From Ascidia mentula (Eukaryota > Chordata > Ascidiacea > Phlebobranchia > Ascidiidae), in contig OX387203.1 in NCBI GenBank assembly GCA_947561715.1, positions 15,934,001-15,998,000 on the forward strand: DNA of 64,000 nucleotides, read 5' to 3'. Each line of letters opens with the position of its first letter. The stretch's first letter is position 1. A program made the translations under genes and the position numbers. The notes below the pieces were generated by a model. The model ran no database searches and was not told the origin of the DNA. It saw nothing but the letters and a program-made list of their open reading frames with translations. Below, in pieces: positions 47,760-59,207 of the stretch.

Positions 47760-50040
47760 CAAAAAGCAAAAAAAATTCCTTCCAGCATCGAAAATTCTGT
47801 TCCAGTAACGAAAATTCTGTTCCCGTAACGAAAATTCCGTTCTGGTAACGAAAATTCCGTTACCGTAACGAAGATTCCGTTCTGGTAACGAAAATTCCGT
47901 TCCCGTAACGAAAATTCTGTTCCAGTAACGAAAATTCTGTTCCAGTAACAAAAATTCCGTTCCCGTAACGCAAATTCCGTTCCAGGATCAAAAAGTCACA
48001 TTTTTGAACGACATTTAGGTCGCATATCAACAATTTTCTTGAAGGAATGACAATTGTGTCCATGGATCGAAAAAGTACCTTCGACGGAAATGTAATTAAT
48101 ACCTCATAGTACGATAATTTTGTTCCAAAAACGAAATTTCTGTTCCAGTAACAAAAATTCTGTTCCAGTAACGAAAATTTTGTTCCCGTAACAAAAATTC
48201 CGTTCCCGTAACGAAAATTCTGTTCCAGTAACGAAAATTCCGTTCCCGTAACTAAAATTCTGTTCCAGTAACGAAAATTCTGTTCCAGTAACGAAAATTC
48301 TGTTACCGTAACGAAAATTCCGTTCTGGTAACGAAAATTCCGTTCCCGTAACGAAAATTCTGTTCCAGTAACGAAAATTCTGTTCCAGTAACAAAAATTC
48401 CGTTCCCGTAACGAAAATTCCGTTCCAGGATCAAAAAGTCACATTTTTGAACGACATTTAGGTCGCATATCAACAATTTTCTTGGAAGAATGACAATTGT
48501 TTCCTTGGATCGAAAAAGTACCTTTAACGGGAATGTAATTATTCCTCATAGTACGATAATTATGTTCCAAAAACGAAATTTCCCGTAACTAAAATTTCGG
48601 TTCCAGGAACGAAAATTTTGTTCCCGTAACGAAAATTCCGTTCCCGCAACGAAAATTCTGTTCCAGTAACGAAAATTTTGTTCCCGTAACGAAAATTCCG
48701 TTCCCGCAACGAAAATTCTGTTCCAGTAACGAAAATTCCGTTCCCGTAACGAAATTCCGTTCCTGTAACGAAAATTCTGTTCCAAGATCAAAAAGTCACT
48801 TTTTTGAACGACATTTAGGTCGCGTATCAATAATTTTCTTGAAAGAACGACAATTGTGTCCATGGATCGAAAAAGTACCTTCGACGGAAATGTAATTATT
48901 CCTCATAGTACGATAATTATGCTCCAAAAACGAAATTTCTGTTCCAGTAACAAAAATTCTGTTCCAGTAACGAAAATTCTGTTCCCGTAACGAAACTTTT
49001 GTTCCCGTAACGAAAATTCCGTTCCAGTAACGAAAATTCTGTTCCAGTAACAAAAATTCTGTTCCAGTAACGAAAATTCTGTTCCCGTAACGAAAATTCC
49101 GTTCCCGTATCGAAAATTCCGTTCCAGTAACGAAAATTCCGTTCCCGTAACTAAAATTCTGTTCCAGTAACAAAAATTCTGTTCCAGTAACGAAAATTCT
49201 GTTCCAGTAACGAAAATTTCGTTGCCGTAACTAAAATTCTGTTCCAGTAACGAAAATTCTGTTCCCGTAACGAAAATTCCGTTCCCGTAACGAAAATTCT
49301 GTTCCAGTAACGAAAATTCCGTTCCAGTAAATAAAATTCTGTTCCAGTAACGAAAATTCCGTTCCAGTAACTAAAATTCTGTTCCTGTAACGAAAATTCC
49401 GTTCCAGTAACGAAAATTCTGCTCCCGTAACGAAAATTCCGTTTCCGCAACTAAAATTCTGTTCCAGTAACAAAAATTCTGTTTCAGTAACAAAAATTCT
49501 GTTCCAGTAACGAAAATTCTGTTCCCGTAACGAAAATTCCGTTTCCGCAACTAAAATTCTGTTCCAGTAACAAAAATTCTGTTTCAGTAACAAAAATTCT
49601 GTTCCAGTAACAAAAATTCTGTTCCCGTAACGAAAATTCCGTTCCCGTAACGAAAATTCCGTTCCCGTAACTAAAATTCCGTTTCCGTAACTAAAATTCT
49701 GTTCCAGTAACAAAAATTCTGTTTCAGTAACGAAAATTCTGTTCCAGTAACGAAAATTCTGTTCCCGTAACGAAAATTCCGTTCCAGTAACGAAATTCCG
49801 TTCCCGTAACTAAAATTCTGTTTCAGTCACTAAAATTCTGTTCCAGTAACGAAAATTCTGTTCCCGTAACGAAAATTCCGTTACCGTAACGAAAATTCTG
49901 TTCCAGTAACGAAAATTCTGTTCCCGTAACGAAAATTCCGTTACCGTAATTAAAATTCTGTTCCAGTAACGAAAATTCTGTTCCGGGAACGAAAATTATG
50001 TTCAGGGAACGAAAATTATGTTCCATGCATATTTTCATCT
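47760..50040 (+). repeat. 20-bp tandem satellite (GTTCCAGTAACGAAAATTCT type) with three spacer blocks
   Basis: About 100 units of a 20-bp repeat with CCAG/CCCG alternation. Three ~140-bp non-repeat blocks (about 47,985-48,125, 48,424-48,560 and 48,783-48,925), each containing GAACGACATTTAGGTCGC, interrupt it, giving longer periods of ~440 and ~360 bp. Open frames on the minus strand are a by-product of stop-free 60-bp (3 x 20) periodicity. Confidence 0.95.
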
Positions 50041-50370
50041 TCCCGTAAGTGTTTACGTTTGAAAACGTATATTCATAATAAAATCAACCTTATACTCGTG
50101 AGCAAAACCACGTTTTCTTCTTCTCTTTGTCGACATCTAGTGGTGATTTTTGGCTTGGTCGATTTTCGGAACACAATTTTTAGTGCGATATTACCCAAAT
50201 TGTGATTTTGGAAACACAATTCAAAAACCAAAATATGTTCCTGTAACGAAATTTTGCGTAAAAATAATGTTCCCGAAACGGTTTTTCTCATTTGGGAACG
50301 AAATTTCGTTTCTCGAAACGGTTTTGTAACGAAATTTCGGAACAAAGGCAAAAAATGTATTATGACTTTA
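50041..50370. other. Right border of the satellite block
   Basis: Contains repeated partial palindromes around GGAACGAAATTTCGTTTC and related AACGAAATTT motifs that resemble both the 20-bp satellite and the left border at 38.1 kb. The C half of the duplication unit resumes exactly after this, at 50,371. Confidence 0.5.
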
Positions 50371-50624
50371 CCCGGTGATAAGGTTGATTTCAAAACGTAC
50401 CGATTCTTGGCCGTCCCAAATTTCCAAGTAATCTTCGGAGAATGGAGCAGTTAAGTACAAGTCGGAATCTTGAAACACAACAACGATGACGTACTGGTGT
50501 TTCGCAATTCCGTTCTATTCCACGAGACACGATGCAATGCTAATTCTGCAACGTAAACAGGCAAGAAAGCATTGCGTCTTAAGGCATTATTGTTGCTACA
50601 AAACCGGAATGTTGGTATTGGACA

Positions 50625-51749
50625 ATGCGGGTCGTAGCCATTTGTGACGATTTCTGGGTTGCCGGCAGTTGCATTTGTAACAACCCTACTACAGAACGTA
50701 TATATTCGTTAAAGATTTGTCACCATCAGGCATTTACATGCAAAAGTAGGTGCAAAAATGACAAAACTCATTACCCAGTAGGAATGCGTTTTCGACAAAT
50801 GTTGAGTTGATTTCTTCTGACACAGAATCGATTGCAACCGTGATTAACATCTTTACGACAAAGTTGCAATCACATTGTACCATACAGAAAGTGGCTCACA
50901 CGACACTTATAATTGCTGTGCACACAAGTCAGAGAACATTGGCGAGCACCGGTAAGCCATTCATTCCATAACAGGAATTTCGTTTCAGCACATAAACCTT
51001 GACATTGCCTGGCGCCAACCACAATCTAGATGCAATAAATTCTTCAAAATTACCACAGATGATCAAAGGCTTGATCCCAATGTATCACCTATTGCCAGGC
51101 GGTACTACGGATGCTTATTCATCATTGGATTGGCCGTTATGGCGCACGATCAAAGGTAAATATAGCACCAATGCTTGCAACTTTCCAAAAGTCACAGTAT
51201 TAAACTTAACTGGTGAAGACATGCTTACGACAACTTGGAAGATATAATTTATTCAATAGTTGTGTTTTTGTTGCTGGGTGCGTGCTGGGTGTTTTTATTA
51301 CATCAATAAGTTGAAGGTATTAATTTTGTAGAACCACCGCATAAAAAAATCATCAAAACGTTAACAAAGCTGAACCGAATGGAAATCGACAGTCAATACA
51401 ATCCTGTAAAGCAAATATTTCAAACGACTTCCTTTGAAAGCGAAAACAAATCAGCAACGCGTGCAGTTCCTATCATTTATCGTGTTGAAGCTATTGCAGC
51501 TTTTATTTGCGCTATTGATTTCATTCTGCTACAAATGTTGTGTCGTTGTAACGGTTGCCCTCTCGCATTGTATGACACGGACCTATGGTTTGTGTGCGTG
51601 AGTCAGTGAGCAGCCATATTTGCATTTGTGTGGCTTACATGGTTGAGATTTTATATCCTGCTTATTTCGCAGAGGTTTTCGTCATAAAATTCATCAGCTT
51701 GGTAATAATGTTCATCTTCATCAAAGTGGTTGATTTTTTCGGCAGGTAG
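50625..51749 (+). CDS. Unrecognised five-exon gene, copy 2
   Basis: Exons 50,625-50,745, 50,826-50,951, 51,030-51,155, 51,332-51,601 and 51,673-51,749, all collinear with copy 1. Splice sites are kept except that the fourth donor is GTCAGT in place of GTAAGT, which may weaken splicing. In exon 3 two of the five differences from copy 1 are synonymous in this frame. Function unknown; hydrophobic C-terminal helices as in copy 1. Confidence 0.4.
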
Positions 51750-51949
51750 TACAAGGAACGACAAATATCTACGCTGTATTTTTAACAAAAAATAACCAAA
51801 AATTAACCGTATAAAGATGTTTAAACTTGTACTATGACTTAAGGGTTCGTGTGTATGTACAAATGTATAAAGCATTTCGACGAAATGTATCGAATTTTCA
51901 GATTTAAACACGATTGCTTGTAAATTAGTGTTGTAAATGACAAAGAAAA

Positions 51950-53365
51950 ATGGCAGAAGACAAACCTGTGTACAGTGGAGACCGATGTAATGTCCACGAA
52001 GACAAACCAACTTATGAAATCAAGACTTATAAAAGGAGATTTCTTGTTGCTTTTCTTATGTTTGTAATTATTGGTATTCGTGGATTTAACCAGTCGCTGT
52101 TTGGATCAGCCAACGACGTTTTGGCCAAGTTCTACAAAGTACAACCATGGCAAATAGACTGGCTGACAATCACGCAAGCTGTAATGTTTGTATCTGCGAC
52201 GGCTCCTGTATCTTTTCTTGTTGCGCGAATTGGATTTAAAACAGCAACTTTAACGACCACTGGATTTTTGTTTCTTGGATTTGCTCTGGACGGCATATCC
52301 ATTTGGATTCCTTCCGGATTTCCACTTGCTATAGTTGGACAAGCTTCAGAGGGCTTTAGTACGGTCGCCACAACATCTATGCAAACTGCAACGGCCTCTA
52401 TTTGGTTTCCAGCTAACGAAATGGCGAATGTAAATGCGTTTCTAACAGTAAGCCGAGCGGTCGGGGAAGCAGGTGGTGCGGTAACCTTGTCAAACGTCTT
52501 GATTATTACGGATAGCATTAATGAAATGCGATTAAAACTGACGTATGTATTTTGGACAACTTCTGGAATTCTGGCAGTTACGTTTACAATGACACTTGTT
52601 TTTGTCAAAGACAAACCCGATTTGCCTCCTAACATTGCACAGGCCAAAGCGGAAATTTGGCAAGCTCGCGAAAGAGCAAAGTATGCGTCGGTAAAGGATG
52701 ACCTGCGACAGTTTGGAACAACTTTAAAGAAACTTTTTACCGATCGACACTTTTTGACCATTTGGGCTTCTATTGGAATTGTGAATCCGGTCTTACGAAA
52801 CTACACGATTCTACTCTCGTCAGTTCTGCACAAACAGTTCCCTAACGAAAAAAACCTCAACTCAGCAGCTGGTTTTGTGTTGATGGGTTCCTGGTTAATG
52901 TTCGTTGTAGCTGGATTCATTACAGGGCCGATCATTACAAAAACAAAACGCTACAGAGCTATAGCGATAATATCTTTAATGTTGGTTTCAGCGTCCACTT
53001 TATTAACGTTGATCGGCATTTTGTCTAATTCATTGTTTACAGTTTATGCTGGCGTGGTCCTTTTGGGTTTCTTTATAGGAGCTGCTGCAGTTGTGTGTTT
53101 GCAGTTAGTGATGGAGGTAACCTATCCTCTGCCAACATTGCAAGTCACCATGCTTATCATGACAGGCGTGGGCATTATGCGCATGTCTTATCCCATTGTA
53201 GGAAGAGCTTTGCTGGAGAAATATGGGGCGGCTGCATCTCTGGCCTTTCCCTTTCTCATGACCGTAATTGCAACTCTGCTTATGATTATGCAGAAGTTGC
53301 CTTTTCGTCGTCTTGAGGCTGAAACTTCGGAAACATCTAAACTTCTGTCAGAATATGAAAATTAG
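51950..53365 (+). CDS. SLC49-like: SLC49/FLVCR-like transporter, copy 2
   Basis: Intact 471-residue single-exon ORF, 12 substitutions from copy 1 and no indels; most fall in loops or are conservative (I/V, D/E, V/L). The same SLC49 motifs are present (KFYKVQPWQIDWLT, GQASEGFSTVATTSM). It follows copy 2 of the five-exon gene at the same distance as in unit 1. Both copies being open suggests recent duplication or continued selection. Confidence 0.88.
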   Translation: MAEDKPVYSGDRCNVHEDKPTYEIKTYKRRFLVAFLMFVIIGIRGFNQSLFGSANDVLAKFYKVQPWQIDWLTITQAVMFVSATAPVSFLVARIGFKTATLTTTGFLFLGFALDGISIWIPSGFPLAIVGQASEGFSTVATTSMQTATASIWFPANEMANVNAFLTVSRAVGEAGGAVTLSNVLIITDSINEMRLKLTYVFWTTSGILAVTFTMTLVFVKDKPDLPPNIAQAKAEIWQARERAKYASVKDDLRQFGTTLKKLFTDRHFLTIWASIGIVNPVLRNYTILLSSVLHKQFPNEKNLNSAAGFVLMGSWLMFVVAGFITGPIITKTKRYRAIAIISLMLVSASTLLTLIGILSNSLFTVYAGVVLLGFFIGAAAVVCLQLVMEVTYPLPTLQVTMLIMTGVGIMRMSYPIVGRALLEKYGAAASLAFPFLMTVIATLLMIMQKLPFRRLEAETSETSKLLSEYEN

Positions 53366-53417
53366 TTGAAAAAGATTCATTAACGTTTGATTCATTAGAT
53401 GTCACTTTATGGTGTTA

Positions 53418-53605
53418 CTATGATTTTTGGATTTTGGCAACTGCACCGATAGTCTTAGCAATACAACCTTTTGCGCAACCTACAACCATCAAGGGCTTAC
53501 CGGAATAAATGTGATCTTTCCATTGATTTACTCTTCGGACACCTTCGGAAGTAATCAATTCATTTAGAAGTGAAAAAGCGACAATTGATTTATTGGTTGG
53601 TCAAA
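53418..53605 (-). pseudogene. DGC-domain-like exon or remnant, copy 2
   Basis: Reads GKPLMVVGCAKGCIAKT in the minus frame. Compared with copy 1 there are two substitutions around the motif (L/P and E/V). See 33,647-33,834. Confidence 0.3.
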
Positions 53606-54389
53606 GGCAATTCCATGCCTGCAGGTTCTGACCACGGAAATATGCATACACGTTTTTATTTATCATTGATCAAACTTTTATTGCATTATCCGTTTGTCTT
53701 CACATCTTACATAATCCTCCGTTCAATTGGTCACATAACAATTTATGTACATAATTCTGAATCCGTCTTAAAGAGGGCAAACCAGGACCGAATAAAAATT
53801 CTTGCACATTAAAATATTATAAGCCAAATTGTTTTAAAACGATCTTCTCGATGCATGTGGTTGCTATTGTTCGTTTCCACGCTGCATGTTTTCTGTTTAC
53901 GCCATCACAATTGTATTGTGACATATTGTCAACATAGTCGCATGTGTTTAGGATTATTTCCACAACAAAATCTCAATTGAGCATTAGTCAGGACTGAAAT
54001 TAGCAAATAAAATGGAATTTACTTTCCTGTATAATGTTGTCTTCAACCTAAACGAATTTATTAATCACAGTCATTTCTGATATGTCTGCCCTACCCTACT
54101 GCTAGGAAGTGTTACGGATACTTATTCATCGTATTTTTTTAACAAAACAAATAAAAAAAGAATGACGTGAGAAATGATAACATGAATCAAGTGTTCGATT
54201 TATAAAGCAATTCGACGAAATATTTCGATCTTTTAGGTTTAAACACGATTGCTTGTTAAATACAAGCCCTTGGTGAATTTGTTTTCATTCTTTCCGCTCT
54301 GAGATGATGGCATGAAATATGTTGTGAATTTCTCGCATAACTACATATGTGTCTCAGGATAGGCATAATTAGTTTGACTACATTCAATA

Positions 54390-54720
54390 TTCCCTCCAAA
54401 ATCGACCTTTTTCCAACGCCACTTGTTGTGCGTGACACAGGTGGAAACCTCACATTTGCGAAATGCCAATATAAATAACTTTGTGTCAAACGCAGTTTAT
54501 TGTAAAGAAAACATGTTTCGCTAAAAATAAGCATCCTCAGATCCAAAATAAAACGGAAAACAAAAACAAAATTCTGAAAAATAAATGCTAAAACTGGCCG
54601 AACAAATAGACTACTGGTGGTAACCTCCAAGACACTCTGAGTAGCAATGTCTGGTGGCCTACTTGCGAGCTGTAGCGCCGCAGCCGCAAACATGCGTTGC
54701 ATGTAGATAAAAACGTTGGG
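54390..54720 (-). pseudogene. Possible Ly6/three-finger-type remnant, copy 2
   Basis: Minus strand reads STCNACLRLRRYSSQ and CEVSTCVTHNKWRWKKVDF, then ECSQT with a stop soon after. One of the paired cysteines of copy 1 is serine here. No Penelope insertion. Confidence 0.25.
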
Positions 54721-54862
54721 CATATCACGTGATACCATTTTTTACCATTTTTTGTATATTAATTCGTGCGTTTAAACGTTTTTTATTTATTTTCACAAAT
54801 GTCCAAATGCTCCATAGGGGGGTTGTTCCAGAAACACGACAGAGTAGCATATAACTAAATCA

Positions 54863-55190
54863 TTGTGTTGTGGTGGAGTTTGGTCGCATCATAACTGTGG
54901 AATTGCCCGCCTCAATGGTCCCTGGACAATAATTTCTTTGAATTTCAACCACATAAGTTGGGTGGATTGGAAACGATGGAGTAGAATTCGAATCAAGGAG
55001 TCTAAAATGAAAGTGAAATGCGAATAAATGTTGAGGAAGTTTTAAGTGACAAAGACTAACATTGTATTGTAAATTACCATGGCAACGTTGTGTAATTTAT
55101 GATTTATCGGCAAATATTAAAAAATGCAGTCTTTTGTCAAAAAAATTGAATAGATAAATAACACGAAAAATAATTATAATATAAAAAACT
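54863..55190 (+). pseudogene. Fragment of the fibrinogen-related gene last exon, second stray copy
   Basis: Same content as 36,460-36,806: a broken left end, then [17 protein letters not shown] and the 3' flank. Confidence 0.85.
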
Positions 55191-55678
55191 TGATACACAA
55201 ATCGTAACGATTTTGTTATGTTTAGAACGAACAGTGCACAAGTGCATGCTTGTAGTTGTTTATATTATGTATTGACTAGCACCAATTTTTTTGAAACAAC
55301 AGTGTATAATAGATGTCATATTTTAACGATTGTTTGTATTGTCACAATTGGTCTGTATATTTCATTTTGCCACCCCTTGTATTTCATGTTGTTGTAGTAA
55401 TGTCGCATATTACCGTTTCCGTGTTGTTCATATAGGCATGGATTAGTTTTTCCTAAAAGTCTTATCAACCTTTGAACCATCCAAGAAGTTAAAAGTAAAA
55501 ACCAAGTGGATGAAACAAAGATTGGGAAGAATTAGAACAGATTTTGAAAAGTGTTTTTGTGTACAATTGCTTGTTTATATATATATATGCCTTTACAGTA
55601 CATTGTGATTTTGAAGTAATAATTACTATAAACATGCATAGAGCCTAAATGCGAGTGTTTGTCAGCAGAAGCTAAAGC

Positions 55679-56944
55679 AAAAATATAGGGGAGACCGGGG
55701 ATAGCTCGGACGGTTTTTGGAAAATTGCTCATATTATTTTAAAATTATAAACCACGTTCTTAAATTTTATTTTGTTGTAACTAGTAAAGCATTGCTCAAA
55801 AAACAAAAGGTTTTTCGTTCGTTTTAGCTCAATAAAAATGCCCATTCAGCACATTTTTTAAACAGGTCTCAAATGGGGATATCTCGGACAGCAAGTTTAA
55901 ACAGACGTTGGATGTGCATCTGGAAGAAGCTCCCTTTGTTATTGGAGCTTGTTGTATGATGCACAATCTTTCTGAGGAAGCTCAAACCCCAGTCCCACTT
56001 CATGTGGGAAATCAGGAAAGTGTTGGGTCATCAGCTCAGCGAGACCCACCTATTGGCAACCATGTCCGTGATACAATTGCTGATTATATTTTTGAGCATG
56101 TTTGATTCGCCCTTATTTGAAATTTACTTTGATTACACCCACAATAAAGATATAACCTGAATATTAAAAAGATTTGGTTGTATTTTTACAAACACCCAAC
56201 ACAAGTTAATATCTCTAGCAAATGGAAATGTGCAAAATGTCTGTCAAATACATATTTATTGACCCGTACAATTGGCTTACATTAAAACAAGCACCGCTAC
56301 AATATTGCACCCAGAAATAGCGGGAAATCAAATACCTCCAACAGGGTGGCTTGGTTCACCGATCCGGTTAAGGTTATTGTGTTTTTCATCCGCAAATGAA
56401 AATATTTACTTTGTTGAGTCGTTTTCCGAGGTTCTTTGCATCAAGTTAATTTACTTTGTAACAGAATTGAGCAAAACATTCATTTGTTGTTGATGATTCT
56501 TATTAGCCTGGGTCATAAGTTGAATTAAGCTGTCTGTTTGATCTTGTTGCCTTGTTTGAGCTGCTCTTCTTCTCATGGTTCTCCTAGATCTTCCTGTTGC
56601 AAGTATGTTAGTTCCAACTGAAGTGTTTGTTTTTGCCAAATAGCACTGAACACATCTGTGATGTTCCTTGAGGAGTCCAAGCTGGATGGCTCAGTTTCAT
56701 CATTTTGTGTGTTGGTAGGTTGGGTGAGGTCTTGTGGAGAACATGGTTGGTCATTTTGTGTGGTGTTTGTGTGGGAGTATTCTTGCGAAATGTGTGGTTC
56801 ATCAAGTTGTGTAGTGTTTTGTTGGAACTCATTTTGTGATATTGTTGGTTCATTGTATTCCATAAAAGATAGACCAAGTACAGGCCATGCGGAAGCGAAG
56901 TAATTCCCAACATGAGGTGTTTATTTTATAAAACTAATTTCTAC
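55679..56944. mobile_element. Harbinger/PIF-type element remnant, longer copy with second gene
   Basis: Starts with GGGGAGACCGGGGATAGCTC; a related GGGGATATCTCGGACAG recurs at 55,875. The plus-strand transposase C-terminal ORF (to 56,105) repeats FVIGACCMMHNLSEE. On the minus strand, 56,863-56,451 encodes a Gln/Thr-rich acidic region and a basic Gln-rich C-terminus (RRRAAQTRQQ, QANKNHQQQMNVLL), which may be the separate DNA-binding (Myb/SANT-like) protein that Harbinger elements carry. The two ORFs converge. The second-gene identification is inference. Confidence 0.5.
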
Positions 56945-57235
56945 TAGGGCAAGTATTTGGTACGGTTTGCTTTTAAATCCGCAGTCAACATTAAACACTG
57001 TCTTATTTACCAACGCCATTGACGATGTTCACGCTTGACTGCAGAGCGAGCACTGACGTATACGACCCCATTGTCAGACCAACGGCAACCGTAAACAATG
57101 CAAACCTGAACTTAACATTTCTCTTCTCCTGCCGGTACATTTACTTCCTTGTATAGACCAATATACTTATAACTAAATTACTGTGTTTTCGGGGAACCCT
57201 GTATGTAGATAAACTGTTAATAAGTTTTGGCCGCG
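56945..57235 (-). pseudogene. Inverted fragment of UNC93A: promoter-proximal region and exon 1
   Basis: Reverse complement of about 24,735-25,010. The exon 1 coding part (57,140-57,011) is fully preserved, including ATG, VAVGLTMGSYTSV and the GTAAATAAG donor. No further exons follow on this strand. Confidence 0.9.
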
Positions 57236-58382
57236 CTTGGTAACGTGATTTAATAGGTTCAACAGCAGATACGTTGCAGAGCATTTCCAATTTAGGTAAA
57301 TATCCATCATAGTTATGTTTACTTAAAACTAAAAATCACGCTTTGTGTCACCTGATTAATTATTTTGAAATAAAAAATAGTTTTTAGGTGTTTCATACAA
57401 AAATAATATACAGAATGGTATTTTCCTGTTGCAGATCAGGTTTACGCTGACGATTGCCGCTATTTAATACAAACTTTGAATCTGTGACTTTGAGAAAATG
57501 ATTTGGGTAATTTCTATACAAACAACACGGCAATAATCTGTTTCAAAAATGCTTCCCTTTATCACTGCCAACCACTATTAAGACCCACAAAGCGCGACAA
57601 AATGTTACATTATGCGCGGAGCCTTATTTGATAAAAAATTATTCATGTTCCCTTATGCGATTATACAGCTTTGTCGGCAATATTTCCAACGCAAGTGAAC
57701 TGCGAAAAAGTTGCCTTGAAAGGCGTCACGGGATATTGTGCTTGGATGCATTTGAGCTAAACTTGGATTTGAAAAGCAAGTTTTACTGGGGTGTAACAGT
57801 AAGGTTGGCGGGAATCAGTTTCTAGTTAGAGATGTAAGAAGGCAGGTTATACAAGCATTAAAAATCAAATCTTACTTTGTTACGAAAGTCAACTTTTAAA
57901 ATACATCGCTAGGATGAAAATTGCGATATTTTCCAGATGAACACTTTTTAAAGGCGTTTCCAGTTCGCCAAATGAATGTTGTGAGAGAAATTGCGTGCGT
58001 GGGCGCAAATGGATTGTTTGACGTAAAGCAGATAAACCTTCCCAGAGAAGTTCGAGCTTCGCAATTTTTATGTTGTTTAAAAATATTTTTCAAATAAGCT
58101 TCTGGACAGTTCGTTAATTAACGAAGGCTAAGTAGCCTCGAGGCTAATCTAAATTCTATAGAATATATATATTCTAGACTGTATTCACATGAATACTTTT
58201 ATGAAGACATCATAAGTCTTATTATGACGTTCAACATGTTGATTTGACGTGTGCCGCCGTGTTTTGAAACCTTGTGCGTGACGCGGGTTCAAAAAGGTTG
58301 AGGAAGCTCTGTTCTACTCCAATGCTCTGCAACGTATAGCTCTTAAACTTGTTAAATCACATTACCAAGCGCGGCCAAAACT
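57236..58382. mobile_element. Inverted-repeat DNA transposon, ~1.15 kb
   Basis: Ends are imperfect inverted repeats of about 65 bp: GTTTTGGCCGCGCTTGGTAA at the left and its reverse complement at the right, with the subterminal ACGTTGCAGAGCATT shared inverted. No transposase is recognisable; a 65-codon ORF at 57,628 is unremarkable. Internal GGTTGAGGAAGCTCTG is reminiscent of hAT elements, but the assignment is uncertain. Confidence 0.7.
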
Positions 58383-59112
58383 TTTACGCTCGACAAAGGT
58401 CTGCACATTGCTGTTGCTGATAAGTTACTAAACTTGCTGGTTGCCATGGACTTCAACATTTATAGATGAAAGTCCATTATATATAATCAAAATGTTCTTG
58501 TATACAAAGTTTGTATATATACAAACATGTAAGCATATACTACAATCCACATGAAATTTGGTTTGTTTTACAACCAAGTCGTTGAAATTACCTGTCATAT
58601 TCCAATAGAAATGTTTATAATTTATTTATAATTTATCTACATACACAGGGTTCCCCGAAAACAGTAATTTAGTTATAAGTATATTGGTCTATACAAGGAA
58701 GCAAATGTACCGGCAGGAGAAGAGAAATGTTAAGTTCAGGTTTGCATTGTTTACGGTTGCCGTTGGTCTGACAATGGGGTCGTATATGTCAGTGCTCGCT
58801 CTGCAGTCAAGCGTGAACATCGTCAACGGCATTGGTAAATAAGACAGTGTTTAATGTTGACTGCGGATTTAAAAGCAAACCGTAACAAATACTTGCCTTG
58901 GTAGAACAAACACTATATGCATTTAATGACCACCAGCGGAATACTTGTGGGAATTGCTGGAGCTTTAACTTGGCCTTCGCTCGTGATATATTGCGTTCAT
59001 TTCGGAAAAAGTTACGCCAGGTTTGGAAAAAAGGAATGTGACTTCTACAACACTCGGTTCCTTGGCCAGTGTTCATGCATGGTCTATGTGTCATCGGTAA
59101 TATTGTTGTACA

Positions 59113-59207
59113 GGGAGAATACTTGTTGTTTAGGGAGAATACTTGTTGTTTAGGGAGAATACTTGTTGTTTAGGGAGAATACTTGTTGTTTAGGGAGAAT
59201 ACTTGGG
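59113..59207 (+). repeat. Intronic minisatellite, 20-bp unit x5
   Basis: Same unit as at 25,571-25,735 (eight copies there). Confidence 0.9.

Larger units (their letters stand above)
50371..55673. repeat. Segmental duplicate of 30,598-37,925 (transporter half of the unit)
   Basis: Collinear with unit 1 from the CUB exon through the five-exon gene, SLC49 gene, DGC-like and Ly6-like remnants and the lectin last-exon fragment, minus the Penelope insertion and the 515-bp segment. By eye identity is about 95-97 percent. Confidence 0.95.

Noticed and set aside
47736-50038. Several long minus-strand ORFs rich in FRYWNRIFVTGTEFSL-like repeats
   Set aside because: They arise because a 20-bp repeat read three times (60 bp) happens to lack stops on the minus strand; no start, splice or homology support.
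39395-50040. CRISPR-like regular repeats
   Set aside because: Units are contiguous satellites with no unique spacers, no cas genes, and the host is an animal.
57628-57825. 65-codon ORF in the 57-58 kb transposon as a gene
   Set aside because: No recognisable domain, no splice or promoter context, and it lies inside an inverted-repeat element.
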